DNA from: Bacillus piscicola
GTDB taxonomy: Bacteria; Bacillota; Bacilli; Bacillales; Marinococcaceae
NCBI RefSeq assembly: GCF_022458745.1
Contig: NZ_JAJJJF010000012.1
Coordinates: forward strand, 1-64,000
Length of the DNA stretch: 64,000 bases
Direction: 5' to 3'
In this document: positions 18,308 through 27,543 of the stretch, in pieces
How the letters are laid out: every line of letters begins with the position of its first letter
Numbering within the stretch: the first letter of the stretch is position 1
Program-made: the position numbers and the translations under genes
The notes under the pieces: model-generated
Seen by the model: only the letters and a program-made list of their open reading frames with translations
Database searches by the model: none
What the model was told of the DNA's origin: nothing

Positions 18308-18940
18308 ATGCTTGAATCACTATCTTATCTCGTACACAAACATTGGAGCGAATTCCGATCCTTTTATTGGTTTACTCTTATTCTGCTATTTATGGGTGTC
18401 GTTTTTGGTGCGGTGCTAGTTAATAGTTTATCACTCTCTTTAAAAAATGATTTGTATGGATACTTACAGCAGTTTCTTTCTCAGTTTGGGACAGGCACTG
18501 ATATTACATCACGGGAAATATTTTTGCAAAGCCTTTCTCATCACACTACTTATATCGGATTGATGTGGGTGCTCGGTCTTTCCGTAGCGGGTGTTCCCTT
18601 TATTTTAATCCTTCTGTTTATAAAGGGAGTAGTTTCCGGGTTTACAATCGGATTTCTCGTCCAGCAAATGGGAAGTAAGGGGTTCTTCCTCGCCTTTACA
18701 TCCGTGTTGCCGCAGAACCTGCTCGTGATCCCGGCCTACATGGTCATGTCCGTCGTTTCCATTAGTATTTCTCTCAGTATTATAAAGCATCTTTTCAAAC
18801 AAAGCCGGCATACCCCCGTACCATCCGTTATATGGCGATCGGTAGTTGTCGCAGGGTGTGTGTTAGTCTGTTTAGCCGGAGCCGCCGCAATTGAGGGCTT
18901 CTTATCCCCCACATTAATGCGCAGTGTCATGAATTGGTAA
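18308..18940 (+). CDS. spoIIM: Stage II sporulation protein M
   Basis: The 210-residue protein has a short cytoplasmic N-terminus and about five membrane helices. SpoIIM works with SpoIID and SpoIIP in the DMP peptidoglycan-remodelling complex that drives engulfment of the forespore. AGGGAGG precedes the ATG. The gene lies upstream of fur as in relatives. Mother-cell sigma-E control is expected from the family, but I could not assign a clear sigma-E promoter in the 100 bp upstream. Confidence 0.93.
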   Translation: MLESLSYLVHKHWSEFRSFYWFTLILLFMGVVFGAVLVNSLSLSLKNDLYGYLQQFLSQFGTGTDITSREIFLQSLSHHTTYIGLMWVLGLSVAGVPFILILLFIKGVVSGFTIGFLVQQMGSKGFFLAFTSVLPQNLLVIPAYMVMSVVSISISLSIIKHLFKQSRHTPVPSVIWRSVVVAGCVLVCLAGAAAIEGFLSPTLMRSVMNW

Positions 18941-18976
18941 GTATAAGGTGGATGTTAAATAATAATAATTTTAAAG

Positions 18977-18997
18977 TGATTATAATTATAATTATCA
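18977..18997 (+). promoter_or_regulatory. fur: Fur/PerR-type operator upstream of fur
   Basis: The AT-rich near-palindrome with TGATTATAAT and ATAATTATCA halves resembles a Fur box and overlaps a PerR-like TTATAAT core. It abuts the -35 box of fur, so it is placed for repression. In Bacillus subtilis fur is controlled by PerR; which regulator acts here cannot be told. Confidence 0.65.
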
Positions 18998-18998
18998 T

Positions 18999-19027
18999 TT
19001 GACACTCTCCCCGGCACTTATTATAAT
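18999..19027 (+). promoter_or_regulatory. fur: Sigma-A promoter of fur
   Basis: A consensus TTGACA, 17-bp spacer, TATAAT promoter starts 1 bp after the operator. The -10 box is 34 bp before the start codon. Confidence 0.88.
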
Positions 19028-19060
19028 AAACTTTAGCGGCTTTGACAGGGGGAGAGTACG

Positions 19061-19549
19061 ATGGAGCAAAGAATTGAGCGTATCAAAAAGCAACTTCATT
19101 CTCAAAGCTATAAACTTACGCCCCAAAGGGAAGCTACCGTTCGCGTGCTTCTTGAACATGAAGAGGATCATTTGAGTGCAGAAGACGTTTATTTGCTTGT
19201 GAAGGAAAAAGCACCTGAAATTGGGTTGGCAACCGTCTACCGCACACTTGAATTACTAAATGAACTCGAAGTGGTCGATAAGATAAACTTTGGAGACGGC
19301 GTTTCACGATATGACTTGCGACAAGAAGGAGCAGCCCATTTCCATCATCACCTCGTATGTATGGAATGCGGTGCTGTAGACGAGATCCAGGAAGACCTGC
19401 TTGGTGACGTTGAAAAAATCGTAGAGAATGGTTGGAATTTTAAAATCAAAGATCATCGCTTAACGTTCCACGGAGTCTGCCACCGATGCCAAGGCAAAGT
19501 GGAAAAGAAAAAGAAAGACTCAGAGAAAGAGATGAACAAAGTCAACTAA
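19061..19549 (+). CDS. fur: Ferric uptake regulator Fur
   Basis: The 162-residue metalloregulator has an N-terminal winged helix (about 1-85, with GLATVYRTLELL recognition region) and a C-terminal dimerisation domain. The latter carries HFHHH and two CxxC pairs (CMEC and CHRC), the structural zinc site. Fur represses iron-uptake genes when Fe2+ is abundant. Position between spoIIM and yqzK identifies it as fur rather than perR or zur. A Lys/Glu-rich tail extends it slightly beyond the usual 150 residues. Confidence 0.93.
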   Translation: MEQRIERIKKQLHSQSYKLTPQREATVRVLLEHEEDHLSAEDVYLLVKEKAPEIGLATVYRTLELLNELEVVDKINFGDGVSRYDLRQEGAAHFHHHLVCMECGAVDEIQEDLLGDVEKIVENGWNFKIKDHRLTFHGVCHRCQGKVEKKKKDSEKEMNKVN

Positions 19550-19584
19550 ACCTTTTCTTATTTGCTAAGAAGAGGTTTTTTTTT
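19548..19584 (+). terminator. Terminator after fur
   Basis: The stem AAACCTTTTCTTA/TAAGAAGAGGTTT has one mismatch, and the run of T residues extends to 19584. The left arm overlaps the stop codon. Confidence 0.88.
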
Positions 19585-19710
19585 GGAATAATGGATTGGG
19601 AAAATGTGGTAAAGTATCTGAGGCCTAAGCACTCCTGCTGCTTTTATAAACATAAGACTTAACCTATAGATGTGAAACAACTACATAAACGTAAGACAAG
19701 ATGTAATGGA

Positions 19711-19794
19711 GGCACTATACAAACTGTATGGTGCCTTTAAAATCAGGAGAGAGTGAACATGACGACACTCGAGAAGGAGTGTGGCGCAGTGTAA
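19711..19794 (+). other. Hairpin and possible 11-codon ORF in the fur-yqzK gap
   Basis: A 10-bp hairpin GGCACTATAC/GTATGGTGCC (19711-19735) is followed by TTTAAAA. An 11-residue ORF (ATG 19759, TAA 19792-19794) follows, with AGGAGAG upstream at usable spacing. Either may be chance; the ORF might also be a decayed unit of the nearby repeat. Confidence 0.25.
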
Positions 19795-19808
19795 TCAAGA
19801 AAGGACGT

Positions 19809-20001
19809 TACTAACAACGTCATAATCCCTTTATAGAGACATGAAATTAGAAAAACAATGAAATAGAGTCATCAAATCCGTTGTATGAAGCGATGTAACC
19901 AAAAGCTTGCCCAAATAACAGATTCATTACACTCCTATGAAGTCGTCAACTTAGAAAACGACCGAAATAACAACGTCAGAGCAGTTCTTTGATGTCATGA
20001 A
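19809..20001 (-). repeat. 52-bp hairpin repeat array B (inverted, 4 clear units)
   Basis: On the plus strand, AAATAA-type boxes recur at 19809, 19861, 19913 and 19965. Each is followed by a 10-7-10 hairpin, for example CAACGTCATA, ATCCCTT, TATAGAGACA at 19815-19841. The reverse complement gives the same unit as array A, so this array points against fur and yqzK. A decayed unit may extend to about 20049. The remaining gap to 20130 shows nothing else. Confidence 0.8.
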
Positions 20002-20133
20002 AACAGCTTGTTACTAATAGAGAGACACTATTCGAACGGCGTCTGCGATCAAAGTAAAGCAGAGGGATACGTATATTCTGATCTGTTTTTGTCATAGATA
20101 ATTCCTAGATTCCATTGAAATGAGGGAGTTATC

Positions 20134-20319
20134 ATGGACAAATGGCTGTCCTTCTGTATAGAAACGGTAAAAGTTTTCGTTATGTTCAGCGTATGTTTGA
20201 TTATTTTTTATTATGGTATTATATGGTTGAGTAATAGTTACGAAGGGGACGATCGGCTTTTAAACCCACATACAGATGCGGAACAAGTGCAAGGGATACT
20301 GGAGAAGCCGCTCTTATAA
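20134..20319 (+). CDS. yqzK: YqzK family small membrane protein
   Basis: The 61-residue protein has one central hydrophobic helix (about 10-33) and a polar C-terminus. Sequence style and the position between fur and xerD match YqzK (DUF4227). Its function is unknown. GAGGGAG gives a ribosome binding site. It is 23 bp before xerD and likely cotranscribed with it. Confidence 0.8.
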   Translation: MDKWLSFCIETVKVFVMFSVCLIIFYYGIIWLSNSYEGDDRLLNPHTDAEQVQGILEKPLL

Positions 20320-20342
20320 CATGAACAAAGGAGGGGCGCGGA

Positions 20343-21230
20343 GTGGAAGCAGATGTTGCTGATTTTATTCATTACTGCCAAGTGGAAAAGGGGTTATCAG
20401 AGAATACGATTCGCTCCTATAACCGCGATTTGCATCAATATATGAAGCATATTAATCGTACAGCTATTGAGAATGCCGGGCAGATTGAGCGCTCGCATGT
20501 GGTCGATTATCTTTATTCCTTGAAAGAAGCAGGCCGTTCGGCGTCAACCATCGCCCGAAATATTTCGTCCATTCGGGCATTTCATCAGTTCTTGCTTCGC
20601 GAACAGCGTTCACAAAAGGATCCCTCTGAGTTAGTGGAGATCCCAAAAGGGGAACGAAAGCTGCCAGATTTTCTTTCTGTGTCTGAAGTAGAGCGGCTCC
20701 TGCAAGCGGCCGATGGAACGACACCGTTTGCAATCCGTAATAAAGCGATGCTTGAGCTTATGTATGCAACGGGAATCCGTGTTAGTGAATTATGTAACTT
20801 GACGACACGTGATATTCACTTGCACATGGGCTTCATCCATTGCATCGGGAAAGGGAATAAAGAACGGATTATTCCGCTTGGAAAAGAAGCAGCAGATGCC
20901 CTAGAACGCTATACGAACAAAGCACGCCTGCCGCTTATGAAAAATAAAAGGCATGACACTTTATTTGTCAATCATCATGGGGAGCAGTTGTCCCGCCAAG
21001 GCTTCTGGAAGATCCTAAAAGCAACAGCCGAAAAAGCTGCCATCACTAAAAAACTGACACCGCATACACTGCGGCATTCATTTGCGACTCACCTTCTTGA
21101 AAACGGGGCGGACCTACGGGCCGTTCAGGAAATGTTGGGACACGCGGACATATCGACGACACAGATTTATACACACGTTTCGAATCATAAACTTAAAGAT
21201 GTCTATGTTCATTTTCATCCACGGGCATAG
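20343..21230 (+). CDS. xerD: Site-specific tyrosine recombinase XerD
   Basis: The 295-residue protein has an N-terminal SAM-like DNA-binding domain (about 5-90) and a C-terminal catalytic domain. All catalytic residues are visible: Arg146, Lys170, His241, Arg244, His267 and the nucleophile Tyr276. With CodV/XerC it resolves chromosome dimers at dif. The start is GTG, with AAAGGAGGGG upstream. Gene position matches xerD (ripX) in Bacillus subtilis, so it is the housekeeping enzyme, not a phage integrase. Confidence 0.95.
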   Translation: MEADVADFIHYCQVEKGLSENTIRSYNRDLHQYMKHINRTAIENAGQIERSHVVDYLYSLKEAGRSASTIARNISSIRAFHQFLLREQRSQKDPSELVEIPKGERKLPDFLSVSEVERLLQAADGTTPFAIRNKAMLELMYATGIRVSELCNLTTRDIHLHMGFIHCIGKGNKERIIPLGKEAADALERYTNKARLPLMKNKRHDTLFVNHHGEQLSRQGFWKILKATAEKAAITKKLTPHTLRHSFATHLLENGADLRAVQEMLGHADISTTQIYTHVSNHKLKDVYVHFHPRA

Positions 21231-21245
21231 AGAAAGGAGTTGTTT

Positions 21246-22445
21246 ATGGCAAATCACCCTTTTAAACGAATATTTGTTATCGTCATGGACTCTGTCGGGA
21301 TCGGGGAAGCGCCTGACGCTGCTCTGTATGGTGACGCAGGTGCGGATACGTTAGGCCATATCGCCGAGCGAATGAACGGGTTAAATCTCCCGCATTTGGA
21401 ACAACTCGGTATTGGGAATAGTAAGGAGTTACAAGGGGTTTCGCAAGTCAGTGAACCTTCTGCTTTTTACGGCAAGATGCAGGAGATTTCGCACAGCAAA
21501 GACACGATGACCGGTCACTGGGAGTTGATGGGCTTATATGTAAATGAGCCGTTTCGGACGTTTCCGGACGGATTTCCAACGGACCTTATCGCGAAGTTAG
21601 AACGGGAAACAGGGAGAAAAATAATTGGCAATAAAGTAGCGTCCGGGACAGAAATTATTGCGGAGCTCGGCGAAGAACATATGGAAACAGGAGCGATAAT
21701 TGTTTATACATCGGCCGATTCTGTTCTGCAAGTCGCGGCTCACGAAGAGGTAGTACCGCTTGATGAGTTATATAATATTTGTGAGAGAGCACGCATGCTC
21801 ACTTATGACGCGCCTTATAAAATCGGGCGTGTTATCGCCCGTCCGTTTATTGGCACTCCCGGCGCGTTTACAAGGACGTCAAATCGTCATGATTATGCGT
21901 TAAAACCATTCGAGCCGACGGTCATGAATAAACTGAAAGAGAGTGGGTTTGATAGTTTAGCCATTGGAAAAATCAGTGATATTTATGACGGGGAAGGTGT
22001 AACAGAATCGATTCGTACTACTTCGAATATGGATGGCATGCAAAAAATAATAAATACCGCAGAACGGGATTTTACCGGTATCAGCTTTGTGAACCTAGTT
22101 GATTTTGATGCATTATTTGGCCATCGCCGTGATGTTGCAGGATACGCTTCCGCCCTCGAAGAATTTGATACGGCGCTCCCGGAGCTTTTAAACAAGCTGC
22201 GGACAGACGATCTGCTGCTCATAACGGCAGACCATGGCAATGATCCGACTCATCATGGTACAGACCATACACGTGAGTTTGTGCCACTTCTAGCATACAG
22301 CCCGGGGCACACTCCTGGTGAAAACCTCGGCCTTCGCCACACTTTCGCGGATGTCGGCGCTACGATTGCGGATAATTTTCACGTGCACCCGCCGGAGAAC
22401 GGCACAAGTTTTCTTAAGGAGATCACAGGAGGTGGGGGAGCATGA
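21246..22445 (+). CDS. deoB: Phosphopentomutase
   Basis: The 399-residue enzyme of the alkaline phosphatase superfamily has a metal site in [14 protein letters not shown] near the N-terminus, the phosphorylated Thr in [12 protein letters not shown], and C-terminal [16 protein letters not shown] ligands. It interconverts (deoxy)ribose 1- and 5-phosphates, linking nucleoside phosphorolysis to the pentose pathway. The ATG at 21246 has AAAGGAG 6 nt upstream. It overlaps the next gene by 4 nt. Confidence 0.95.
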   Translation: MANHPFKRIFVIVMDSVGIGEAPDAALYGDAGADTLGHIAERMNGLNLPHLEQLGIGNSKELQGVSQVSEPSAFYGKMQEISHSKDTMTGHWELMGLYVNEPFRTFPDGFPTDLIAKLERETGRKIIGNKVASGTEIIAELGEEHMETGAIIVYTSADSVLQVAAHEEVVPLDELYNICERARMLTYDAPYKIGRVIARPFIGTPGAFTRTSNRHDYALKPFEPTVMNKLKESGFDSLAIGKISDIYDGEGVTESIRTTSNMDGMQKIINTAERDFTGISFVNLVDFDALFGHRRDVAGYASALEEFDTALPELLNKLRTDDLLLITADHGNDPTHHGTDHTREFVPLLAYSPGHTPGENLGLRHTFADVGATIADNFHVHPPENGTSFLKEITGGGGA

Positions 22446-23275
22446 CGACGAAACGGCTTTTAGAAGATGCGGTTACGAAAATTCTCAGTAAAACAGAAGT
22501 ACGTCCGGAGGTTGGCCTTATCCTCGGTTCCGGACTCGGTGTCCTGGCCGAGGAGTTTGAACGACCGGTGAAGATTCCATATGAAGAGGTACCCGGCTTT
22601 CCGGTGTCAACGGTTGAAGGGCATGCAGGGCAGCTCGTTTTTGGATATTTACATGACGTTCCGGTCGTCGCTATGCAGGGCAGGTTCCATTTTTATGAAG
22701 GTTATTCTTTAAAAGAAGTGACGTTCCCCGTCCGGGTGATGCGCGCACTTGGGGTCGCGTCGCTGCTTGTTACAAATGCGGCCGGTAGTATCAACCCGTC
22801 TTTTTCTTCAGGGGAACTTATGCTCATTCGGGATCATCTCAATGTACTCGGTGCCAATCCATTAATCGGTAAAAATATCGATGAATGGGGAACGAGATTT
22901 CCTGATATGTCCTCTGCGTATTCACAACGGCTAAGAACCATTGCCCGGAAAGGAAGTGCCGCTCTGACCGTTCCGCTTCAAGAAGGGGTCTACGCCTCTG
23001 TAACGGGTCCTTCCTATGAAACCCCGGCTGAAGTAAAAATGTTGCAAAAGCTCGGGGCGGATGCGGTAGGGATGTCCACCGTTCCGGAAGTGATCGTGGC
23101 TGTCCACAGCGGTATGGAAGTACTCGGCATTTCCTGCTTATCCAATATGGCAGCAGGAATAGTAGACACTCCATTAAGCCATGAGGAGGTAATCCATACA
23201 ACGAAACGTGTACAGCATGATTTTCTGCAGCTTATGAAAGAAATAGTGAAGCGAATCGGAGAGGAGAGAAGGTAG
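22442..23275 (+). CDS. punA: Purine nucleoside phosphorylase (PupG/PunA type)
   Basis: The 277-residue trimeric-type PNP carries the LGSGLG phosphate loop, GRFHFYEGY, and the base-recognition residues Glu193 (GPSYETPAE) and Asn235 (SCLSNMAAG). These correspond to Glu201 and Asn243 of the human enzyme and predict guanosine/inosine phosphorolysis. It starts at ATGA overlapping deoB and corresponds to PupG in Bacillus subtilis. A paralogue follows 3 bp downstream. Confidence 0.93.
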   Translation: MTTKRLLEDAVTKILSKTEVRPEVGLILGSGLGVLAEEFERPVKIPYEEVPGFPVSTVEGHAGQLVFGYLHDVPVVAMQGRFHFYEGYSLKEVTFPVRVMRALGVASLLVTNAAGSINPSFSSGELMLIRDHLNVLGANPLIGKNIDEWGTRFPDMSSAYSQRLRTIARKGSAALTVPLQEGVYASVTGPSYETPAEVKMLQKLGADAVGMSTVPEVIVAVHSGMEVLGISCLSNMAAGIVDTPLSHEEVIHTTKRVQHDFLQLMKEIVKRIGEERR

Positions 23276-23278
23276 AAA

Positions 23279-24103
23279 ATGGAACAAATCGTAAAGAAAA
23301 TAAACGAAGCAGCAAGTTTTATCGAAGCACGACTGACGAATACGCCGCAAATTGGCCTTATCCTTGGATCGGGGCTAGGGGACCTTGCCGAGGAGATTGA
23401 GAATGCGGTTCAGATTGACTACACCTCTATACCCCACTTTCCAACCGCAACGGTTACCGGGCACGCCGGCCGGCTTGTAATTGGAGAGCTTTGCGGCCAA
23501 AACGTCATCGCGATGCAAGGACGCTTTCATTTTTATGAAGGGTACACGATGCAGGAAGTAACGTTTCCCGTTCGTGTGATGAAAGCATTGGGGGTTAGCA
23601 CGCTCGTCGTAACCAACGCGTGCGGCGGCATGAATCCATCTTTTCAGCCGGGAGATTTAATGATCATCGAAGACCATTTAAATGTAACGGGTACGAATCC
23701 TTTGATCGGACCGAATGACGATCAGCTCGGTGTGCGTTTTCCCGATATGAGTCACGCCTATGATGAGAATCTACGTTCTGTTGCTGCCGAGGCAGCGGAA
23801 ACACTCGGGTTTACTCTGCAGAACGGGGTATATGCCGGAATTTCCGGGCCAAATTTCATGACGGCTGCCGAGCTTGTTATGCTTCGCCGGCTTGGGGGAG
23901 ATGTTGTCGGGATGTCGACCGTTCCGGAAGTCATCGTTGCCCGCCACGCTGGTCTTCGCGTACTCGGTATTTCTTGCATCACCGATATGGCAATTGGGGA
24001 GGAGATCGCAGGAGTATCACATGATGAGGTAATCGAAACCGCCGCAAAAACAAAACCACGTTTCATTGCTCTCCTCAAAGAAACATTGTCCAGAATAAAA
24101 TAA
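23279..24103 (+). CDS. Divergent purine nucleoside phosphorylase paralogue
   Basis: The 274-residue tandem paralogue of the preceding PNP keeps the LGSGLG loop, GRFHFYEGY and [11 protein letters not shown]. The two purine-recognition residues differ: Met194 in GPNFMTAAE replaces the Glu, and Asp236 in SCITDMAIG replaces the Asn. Loss of the Glu and an Asn-to-Asp change are known from family studies to favour 6-aminopurines, and methylthioadenosine phosphorylases also lack this Glu/Asn pair. I infer altered base specificity, possibly adenosine. It lies in the same operon as deoB and pdp. Confidence 0.88.
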   Translation: MEQIVKKINEAASFIEARLTNTPQIGLILGSGLGDLAEEIENAVQIDYTSIPHFPTATVTGHAGRLVIGELCGQNVIAMQGRFHFYEGYTMQEVTFPVRVMKALGVSTLVVTNACGGMNPSFQPGDLMIIEDHLNVTGTNPLIGPNDDQLGVRFPDMSHAYDENLRSVAAEAAETLGFTLQNGVYAGISGPNFMTAAELVMLRRLGGDVVGMSTVPEVIVARHAGLRVLGISCITDMAIGEEIAGVSHDEVIETAAKTKPRFIALLKETLSRIK

Positions 24104-24131
24104 AAGGGATGGAAAGGGTGTGCAGGCAGCC

Positions 24132-25433
24132 GTGAGAATGGTAGATATTATTACAAAGAAGCGGGACGGAGAGGAACTGGAGGAAAGTGAAGTACGGTGG
24201 TTCATACAAGAGTATACAGGAGGCCGGATTCCCGATTATCAGGCAGCAGCTTTTCTAATGGCTGTTTATTTTAAAGGAATGACGCAGGATGAGGCTGCCG
24301 TACTGACAAGTGCGATGGCAGCGTCTGGTGATTGCCTTGATCTGTCTTCCATCCAAGGCGTTAAAGTAGATAAACATTCAACAGGCGGGGTGGGCGATAA
24401 AACGACGTTGATACTCGGGCCGCTGGTGGCAGCTCTTGATATTCCGGTCGCAAAGATGTCAGGTAGAGGGTTAGGACACACCGGCGGCACGATTGATAAA
24501 TTGGAAACGTTTGCCGGTCTGCGTACCGAGTTTAACCATCAAGAGTTTGTTGAGCTGGTGAATCGAAATAAGCTGGCAGTTGCAGGGCAAAGCGGCAACC
24601 TTACACCAGCAGACAAAAAATTATACGCATTAAGGGACGTGACAGGAACAGTCAACTCCATCCCGCTTATCGCAAGCTCTGTTATGAGTAAAAAAATCGC
24701 CGCTGGTGCCGATGCCATTGTGTTAGATGTGAAATACGGTTCCGGAGCTTTTATGAAAGACACGGCAGATGCAAAGCAATTGGCAGAGGCAATGGTGGAA
24801 ATTGGGTGTTCTTTGGACCGGCACACGGTGGCTGTTATCTCGAACATGGATCAGCCTCTTGGGAGCTTTGTCGGAAATGCGCTCGAAGTAAAAGAGGCAG
24901 TCGAGACACTGCGCGGGGAAGGACCGGCTGACATCCATGAGTTAAGTGTAGAATTGGCAGCGCACATGGCCGTATTAGGAGGAAGAGCGGCGGATCAGCA
25001 AGAAGGCCGTTGTCTTATAGAAGAAGTGATGAAAAACGGCAAAGCGCTTGCGAAAATGAAACAGTTCATCGAAGGGCAAGGCGGAGACCCAAAGCTTGTC
25101 GAACAGCTTGAATTACTACCGAAAGCAGCATATGAAATAGAAGTAACTTCTACTTCCGCCGGTTATGTGAAAGCGATGCATACAGCGGCCATAGGAAGGG
25201 CGGCGATGGTCCTTGGAGCAGGAAGGAGAACATTAGAAGACCGAATTGATCATAGCGTCGGAATTGAACTACATAAGAAAATTGGTGATTACGTAGAAGA
25301 GGGTGAGCCGCTCGCTTCTCTACACAGCAATGAAGCGGACGTTTCTGAAGTGATCAACACAGTAAGAACGGCCTACCTTTTTACTGACACAAAAATAGCA
25401 CCACCTCCCCTCATCTTTGCAACGATCCATTAA
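24132..25433 (+). CDS. pdp: Pyrimidine-nucleoside phosphorylase
   Basis: The 433-residue enzyme has the glycosyltransferase family 3 fold. The signature KMSGRGLGHTGGTIDKLE is present, with a phosphate-binding KHSTGGVGDK segment before it. It cleaves uridine, thymidine and deoxyuridine. I choose the GTG at 24132, giving MRMVDII, because this is the conserved N-terminus and gives the usual 433 residues; GTG 24120 is an upstream alternative. It completes a salvage operon for purine and pyrimidine nucleosides. Confidence 0.93.
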   Translation: MRMVDIITKKRDGEELEESEVRWFIQEYTGGRIPDYQAAAFLMAVYFKGMTQDEAAVLTSAMAASGDCLDLSSIQGVKVDKHSTGGVGDKTTLILGPLVAALDIPVAKMSGRGLGHTGGTIDKLETFAGLRTEFNHQEFVELVNRNKLAVAGQSGNLTPADKKLYALRDVTGTVNSIPLIASSVMSKKIAAGADAIVLDVKYGSGAFMKDTADAKQLAEAMVEIGCSLDRHTVAVISNMDQPLGSFVGNALEVKEAVETLRGEGPADIHELSVELAAHMAVLGGRAADQQEGRCLIEEVMKNGKALAKMKQFIEGQGGDPKLVEQLELLPKAAYEIEVTSTSAGYVKAMHTAAIGRAAMVLGAGRRTLEDRIDHSVGIELHKKIGDYVEEGEPLASLHSNEADVSEVINTVRTAYLFTDTKIAPPPLIFATIH

Positions 25434-25574
25434 CCAAACGTTTTTCGATAAGAGGTTGTCTTAACAGGGAATTTACACTTCTTAGTCGATTTCCTTAGTG
25501 TCTAACAGATCGAAAAGATGAACAACCATATAAAAATATTTTTAGACATTCGCTTCATAAAGAATACTACGCGT

Positions 25575-25765
25575 TGATTGTAACGGAGAGCGTCCGCCTG
25601 TAGTGGAAATCAACCAGGCTATCTACCATACGTATAACATTCGGATATTAGAAATGATAGTTGAGTTATACATTTGAATCAGATGTAACTTTTTTCCGGA
25701 ATAAAATATATTTACCCAGCAGTTGAAATACACGTAGACTCCGGTGGGTAACTGCTGAAATAGAA
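25575..25765. repeat. Decayed remnants of a dispersed Bacillus repeat
   Basis: Two short stretches, around 25588-25616 (GAGCGTCCGCCTG, GGAAATCAAC) and 25733-25760 (GTAGACTCCGGTGGG), resemble the two ends of an extragenic repeat that I recall as common in many Bacillus genomes. The middle is degraded. The 430-bp gap between pdp and dacF has no other feature except the terminator and promoter listed. Confidence 0.4.
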
Positions 25766-25766
25766 T

Positions 25767-25800
25767 GGGCTGTCCTAACTTTTGGACAGCCCTTTTTTTC
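25767..25800 (+). terminator. Terminator of the nucleoside operon
   Basis: The perfect 9-bp stem GGGCTGTCC/GGACAGCCC is followed by seven T residues. Confidence 0.92.
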
Positions 25801-25812
25801 TCTAAATGTATC

Positions 25813-25842
25813 GTATATAAAAAGTAAATTATGGAAAAAATG
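25813..25842 (+). promoter_or_regulatory. dacF: Sigma-F promoter of dacF
   Basis: GTATA (25813-25817), a 15-bp spacer and GGAAAAAATG (25833-25842) match the sigma-F pattern (GYATA, then GGnnAnAnTn). It lies 28 bp before the dacF start. Sigma-F control of dacF is known in Bacillus subtilis and would give forespore feedback on sigF. Confidence 0.75.
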
Positions 25843-25870
25843 GAAGTATCAATATGGGAGGTGTCTGGAA

Positions 25871-27055
25871 TTGACGGTAAGTAAATTAAAGAAGATATTA
25901 TTTCTGATGCTATGCTCATTTTTAACAGCGTTCACGTGCGGAATCGGAGTGGCTTCAGCGGAGGAAAAGCAGGACACAGGATTGGCTGAAGAAGCTACGG
26001 CGGCTCTTATTATGGAAGCAGAGACGGGGCAGGTTTTATATAACAAAAATGAAAATGAAAAGCTCCCGCCTGCCAGCATGACCAAAATCATGACGATGTT
26101 GTTAGTAATGGAGGCTCTAGAGGAGGACGTAATCAATCTGGAGGATAAAGTCACAACGAGTGAAAGAGCTGCTTCCATGGGAGGTTCGCAAATCTTTTTA
26201 GAAGAAGGCGAACAAATGACAGTAGAGGAGATGCTAAAGGGTATTGCGATTGCTTCCGCTAATGATGCTTCTGTAGCGATGGCCGAGCATTTAGAAGGCA
26301 CAGAAAAAAACTTTATTAAGAAGATGAATGAAAAAGCGAAAGAGCTAGGGTTAAAACACACGCATTTTCAAAATACCACAGGTCTGCCTGCTGAAGACCA
26401 TTATACAACAGCCTATGACTTGGCTGTTATGGCCCGTGCGCTTCTCCAGTACGAAAAAATCCTTGCATACACAAGTGTATATGAGGATTATTTACGAAAA
26501 GGGACGGACAAAGAATTTTGGCTGGTGAATACAAACCGGCTTGTGAAACACTATGACGGAGTAGACGGCTTAAAAACAGGCTATACAAAAGAGGCTAAGT
26601 ATAATGTTACAACGACAGCAAAAAAGAATGGAATGCGGGTTATCACCGTCCTAATGGGAGCAGAAACTCCGAAAGAGCGAAATAGACAAACGACGGAAAT
26701 GTTAAATTACGCCTTTCAGAACTTTGACTACCATGTCCTCGCCAAAAAAGGAACGGAAATGAAAAAAATAGCGATAGAAAAAGGCAAACAGAAAAGTGTC
26801 AGCGCTTCTTTAGCGAGAGATGCGGCCCTCGTCCTTCCTAAAGGAAAGAAGGCAGAAAATCTGACCGAAAAAATAGACGTTCCTGAAAAAATAAAAGCCC
26901 CAGCTGAAAAAGATACAAAAGTGGGGGTTATTCAATTTTATGATGGTGACGAAAAAATTGCGGAACAGGAACTCGTCATCAACGAAGAAGTCGAGTCAGC
27001 CAGCTGGTTTGTCCTGTTTAAACATACCTTCGCAGCCCTAACCGGGAACGGGTAG
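25871..27055 (+). CDS. dacF: D-alanyl-D-alanine carboxypeptidase DacF
   Basis: The 394-residue penicillin-binding protein has a signal peptide (about 1-30). The active-site motifs are SMTK (Ser69-Lys72), SAN (129-131) and KTG further on. A C-terminal beta domain and an amphipathic tail anchor it to the membrane. It trims pentapeptide side chains of forespore peptidoglycan. The start is TTG at 25871, with GGGAGGTG 6 nt upstream. It leads the spoIIA operon as in Bacillus subtilis. Confidence 0.92.
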   Translation: MTVSKLKKILFLMLCSFLTAFTCGIGVASAEEKQDTGLAEEATAALIMEAETGQVLYNKNENEKLPPASMTKIMTMLLVMEALEEDVINLEDKVTTSERAASMGGSQIFLEEGEQMTVEEMLKGIAIASANDASVAMAEHLEGTEKNFIKKMNEKAKELGLKHTHFQNTTGLPAEDHYTTAYDLAVMARALLQYEKILAYTSVYEDYLRKGTDKEFWLVNTNRLVKHYDGVDGLKTGYTKEAKYNVTTTAKKNGMRVITVLMGAETPKERNRQTTEMLNYAFQNFDYHVLAKKGTEMKKIAIEKGKQKSVSASLARDAALVLPKGKKAENLTEKIDVPEKIKAPAEKDTKVGVIQFYDGDEKIAEQELVINEEVESASWFVLFKHTFAALTGNG

Positions 27056-27192
27056 CAAATGCCACATCATAGCTTTTTTTACCGAACTACCACTAGTTTT
27101 GTCATTCGAAAAGGATACCGAGATTCGAAAAGCGAAACATAGAGCAGCGAGTCAGAATCCTATGAACTATGAAAGAGCAGGGGGAGAGTTGG

Positions 27193-27543
27193 ATGAGTTT
27201 AGCGGTAAATCTTGAACAAATGGGTGATGTGCTTTGCATTCGATTACAGGGGGAGTTGGACCACCATGCGTCCCAGAAGCTTCGCAGCCAAGTAGATGAT
27301 GTACTGGCGGAGGGGAACGTTAAACATATCCTCCTGAATTTGGAGGAGTTGGCATTTATGGACAGTTCCGGAATTGGTGTTATTTTAGGAAGATATCAGC
27401 AGATCAGTAAAAAAGGAGGGGAGATGGTTGTCTGTTCGATCTCCTCTCCGGTAAAACGGATTTTTGAGCTGTCTGGTCTTTTTAAAATTTTACGTCTTGA
27501 AAATCGGGAGACGGATGCATTACGAAAGCTGGGGGTGGCCTAA
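27193..27543 (+). CDS. spoIIAA: Anti-sigma F factor antagonist SpoIIAA
   Basis: The 116-residue STAS-domain protein has the phosphorylation motif DSSG with Ser58 as in Bacillus subtilis. Unphosphorylated SpoIIAA releases sigma-F from SpoIIAB in the forespore. GGGGAGAG precedes the ATG at 27193. The 137-bp gap after dacF contains AAAAGGATA (27109-27117), resembling a sigma-H -35 box, but the -10 match (CGAAACA, 27133) is poor, so I do not list a promoter there. Confidence 0.95.
   Translation: MSLAVNLEQMGDVLCIRLQGELDHHASQKLRSQVDDVLAEGNVKHILLNLEELAFMDSSGIGVILGRYQQISKKGGEMVVCSISSPVKRIFELSGLFKILRLENRETDALRKLGVA

Noticed and set aside
25434-25766. Transposon or insertion sequence between pdp and dacF
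   Set aside because: No transposase frame or target duplication is visible; only short remnants resembling a dispersed extragenic repeat.
27100-27145. Sigma-H promoter before spoIIAA
   Set aside because: The -35 candidate AAAAGGATA is fair, but the -10 candidate CGAAACA lacks the expected GAAT, and no convincing Spo0A box is present. A promoter is expected here but I cannot support one.
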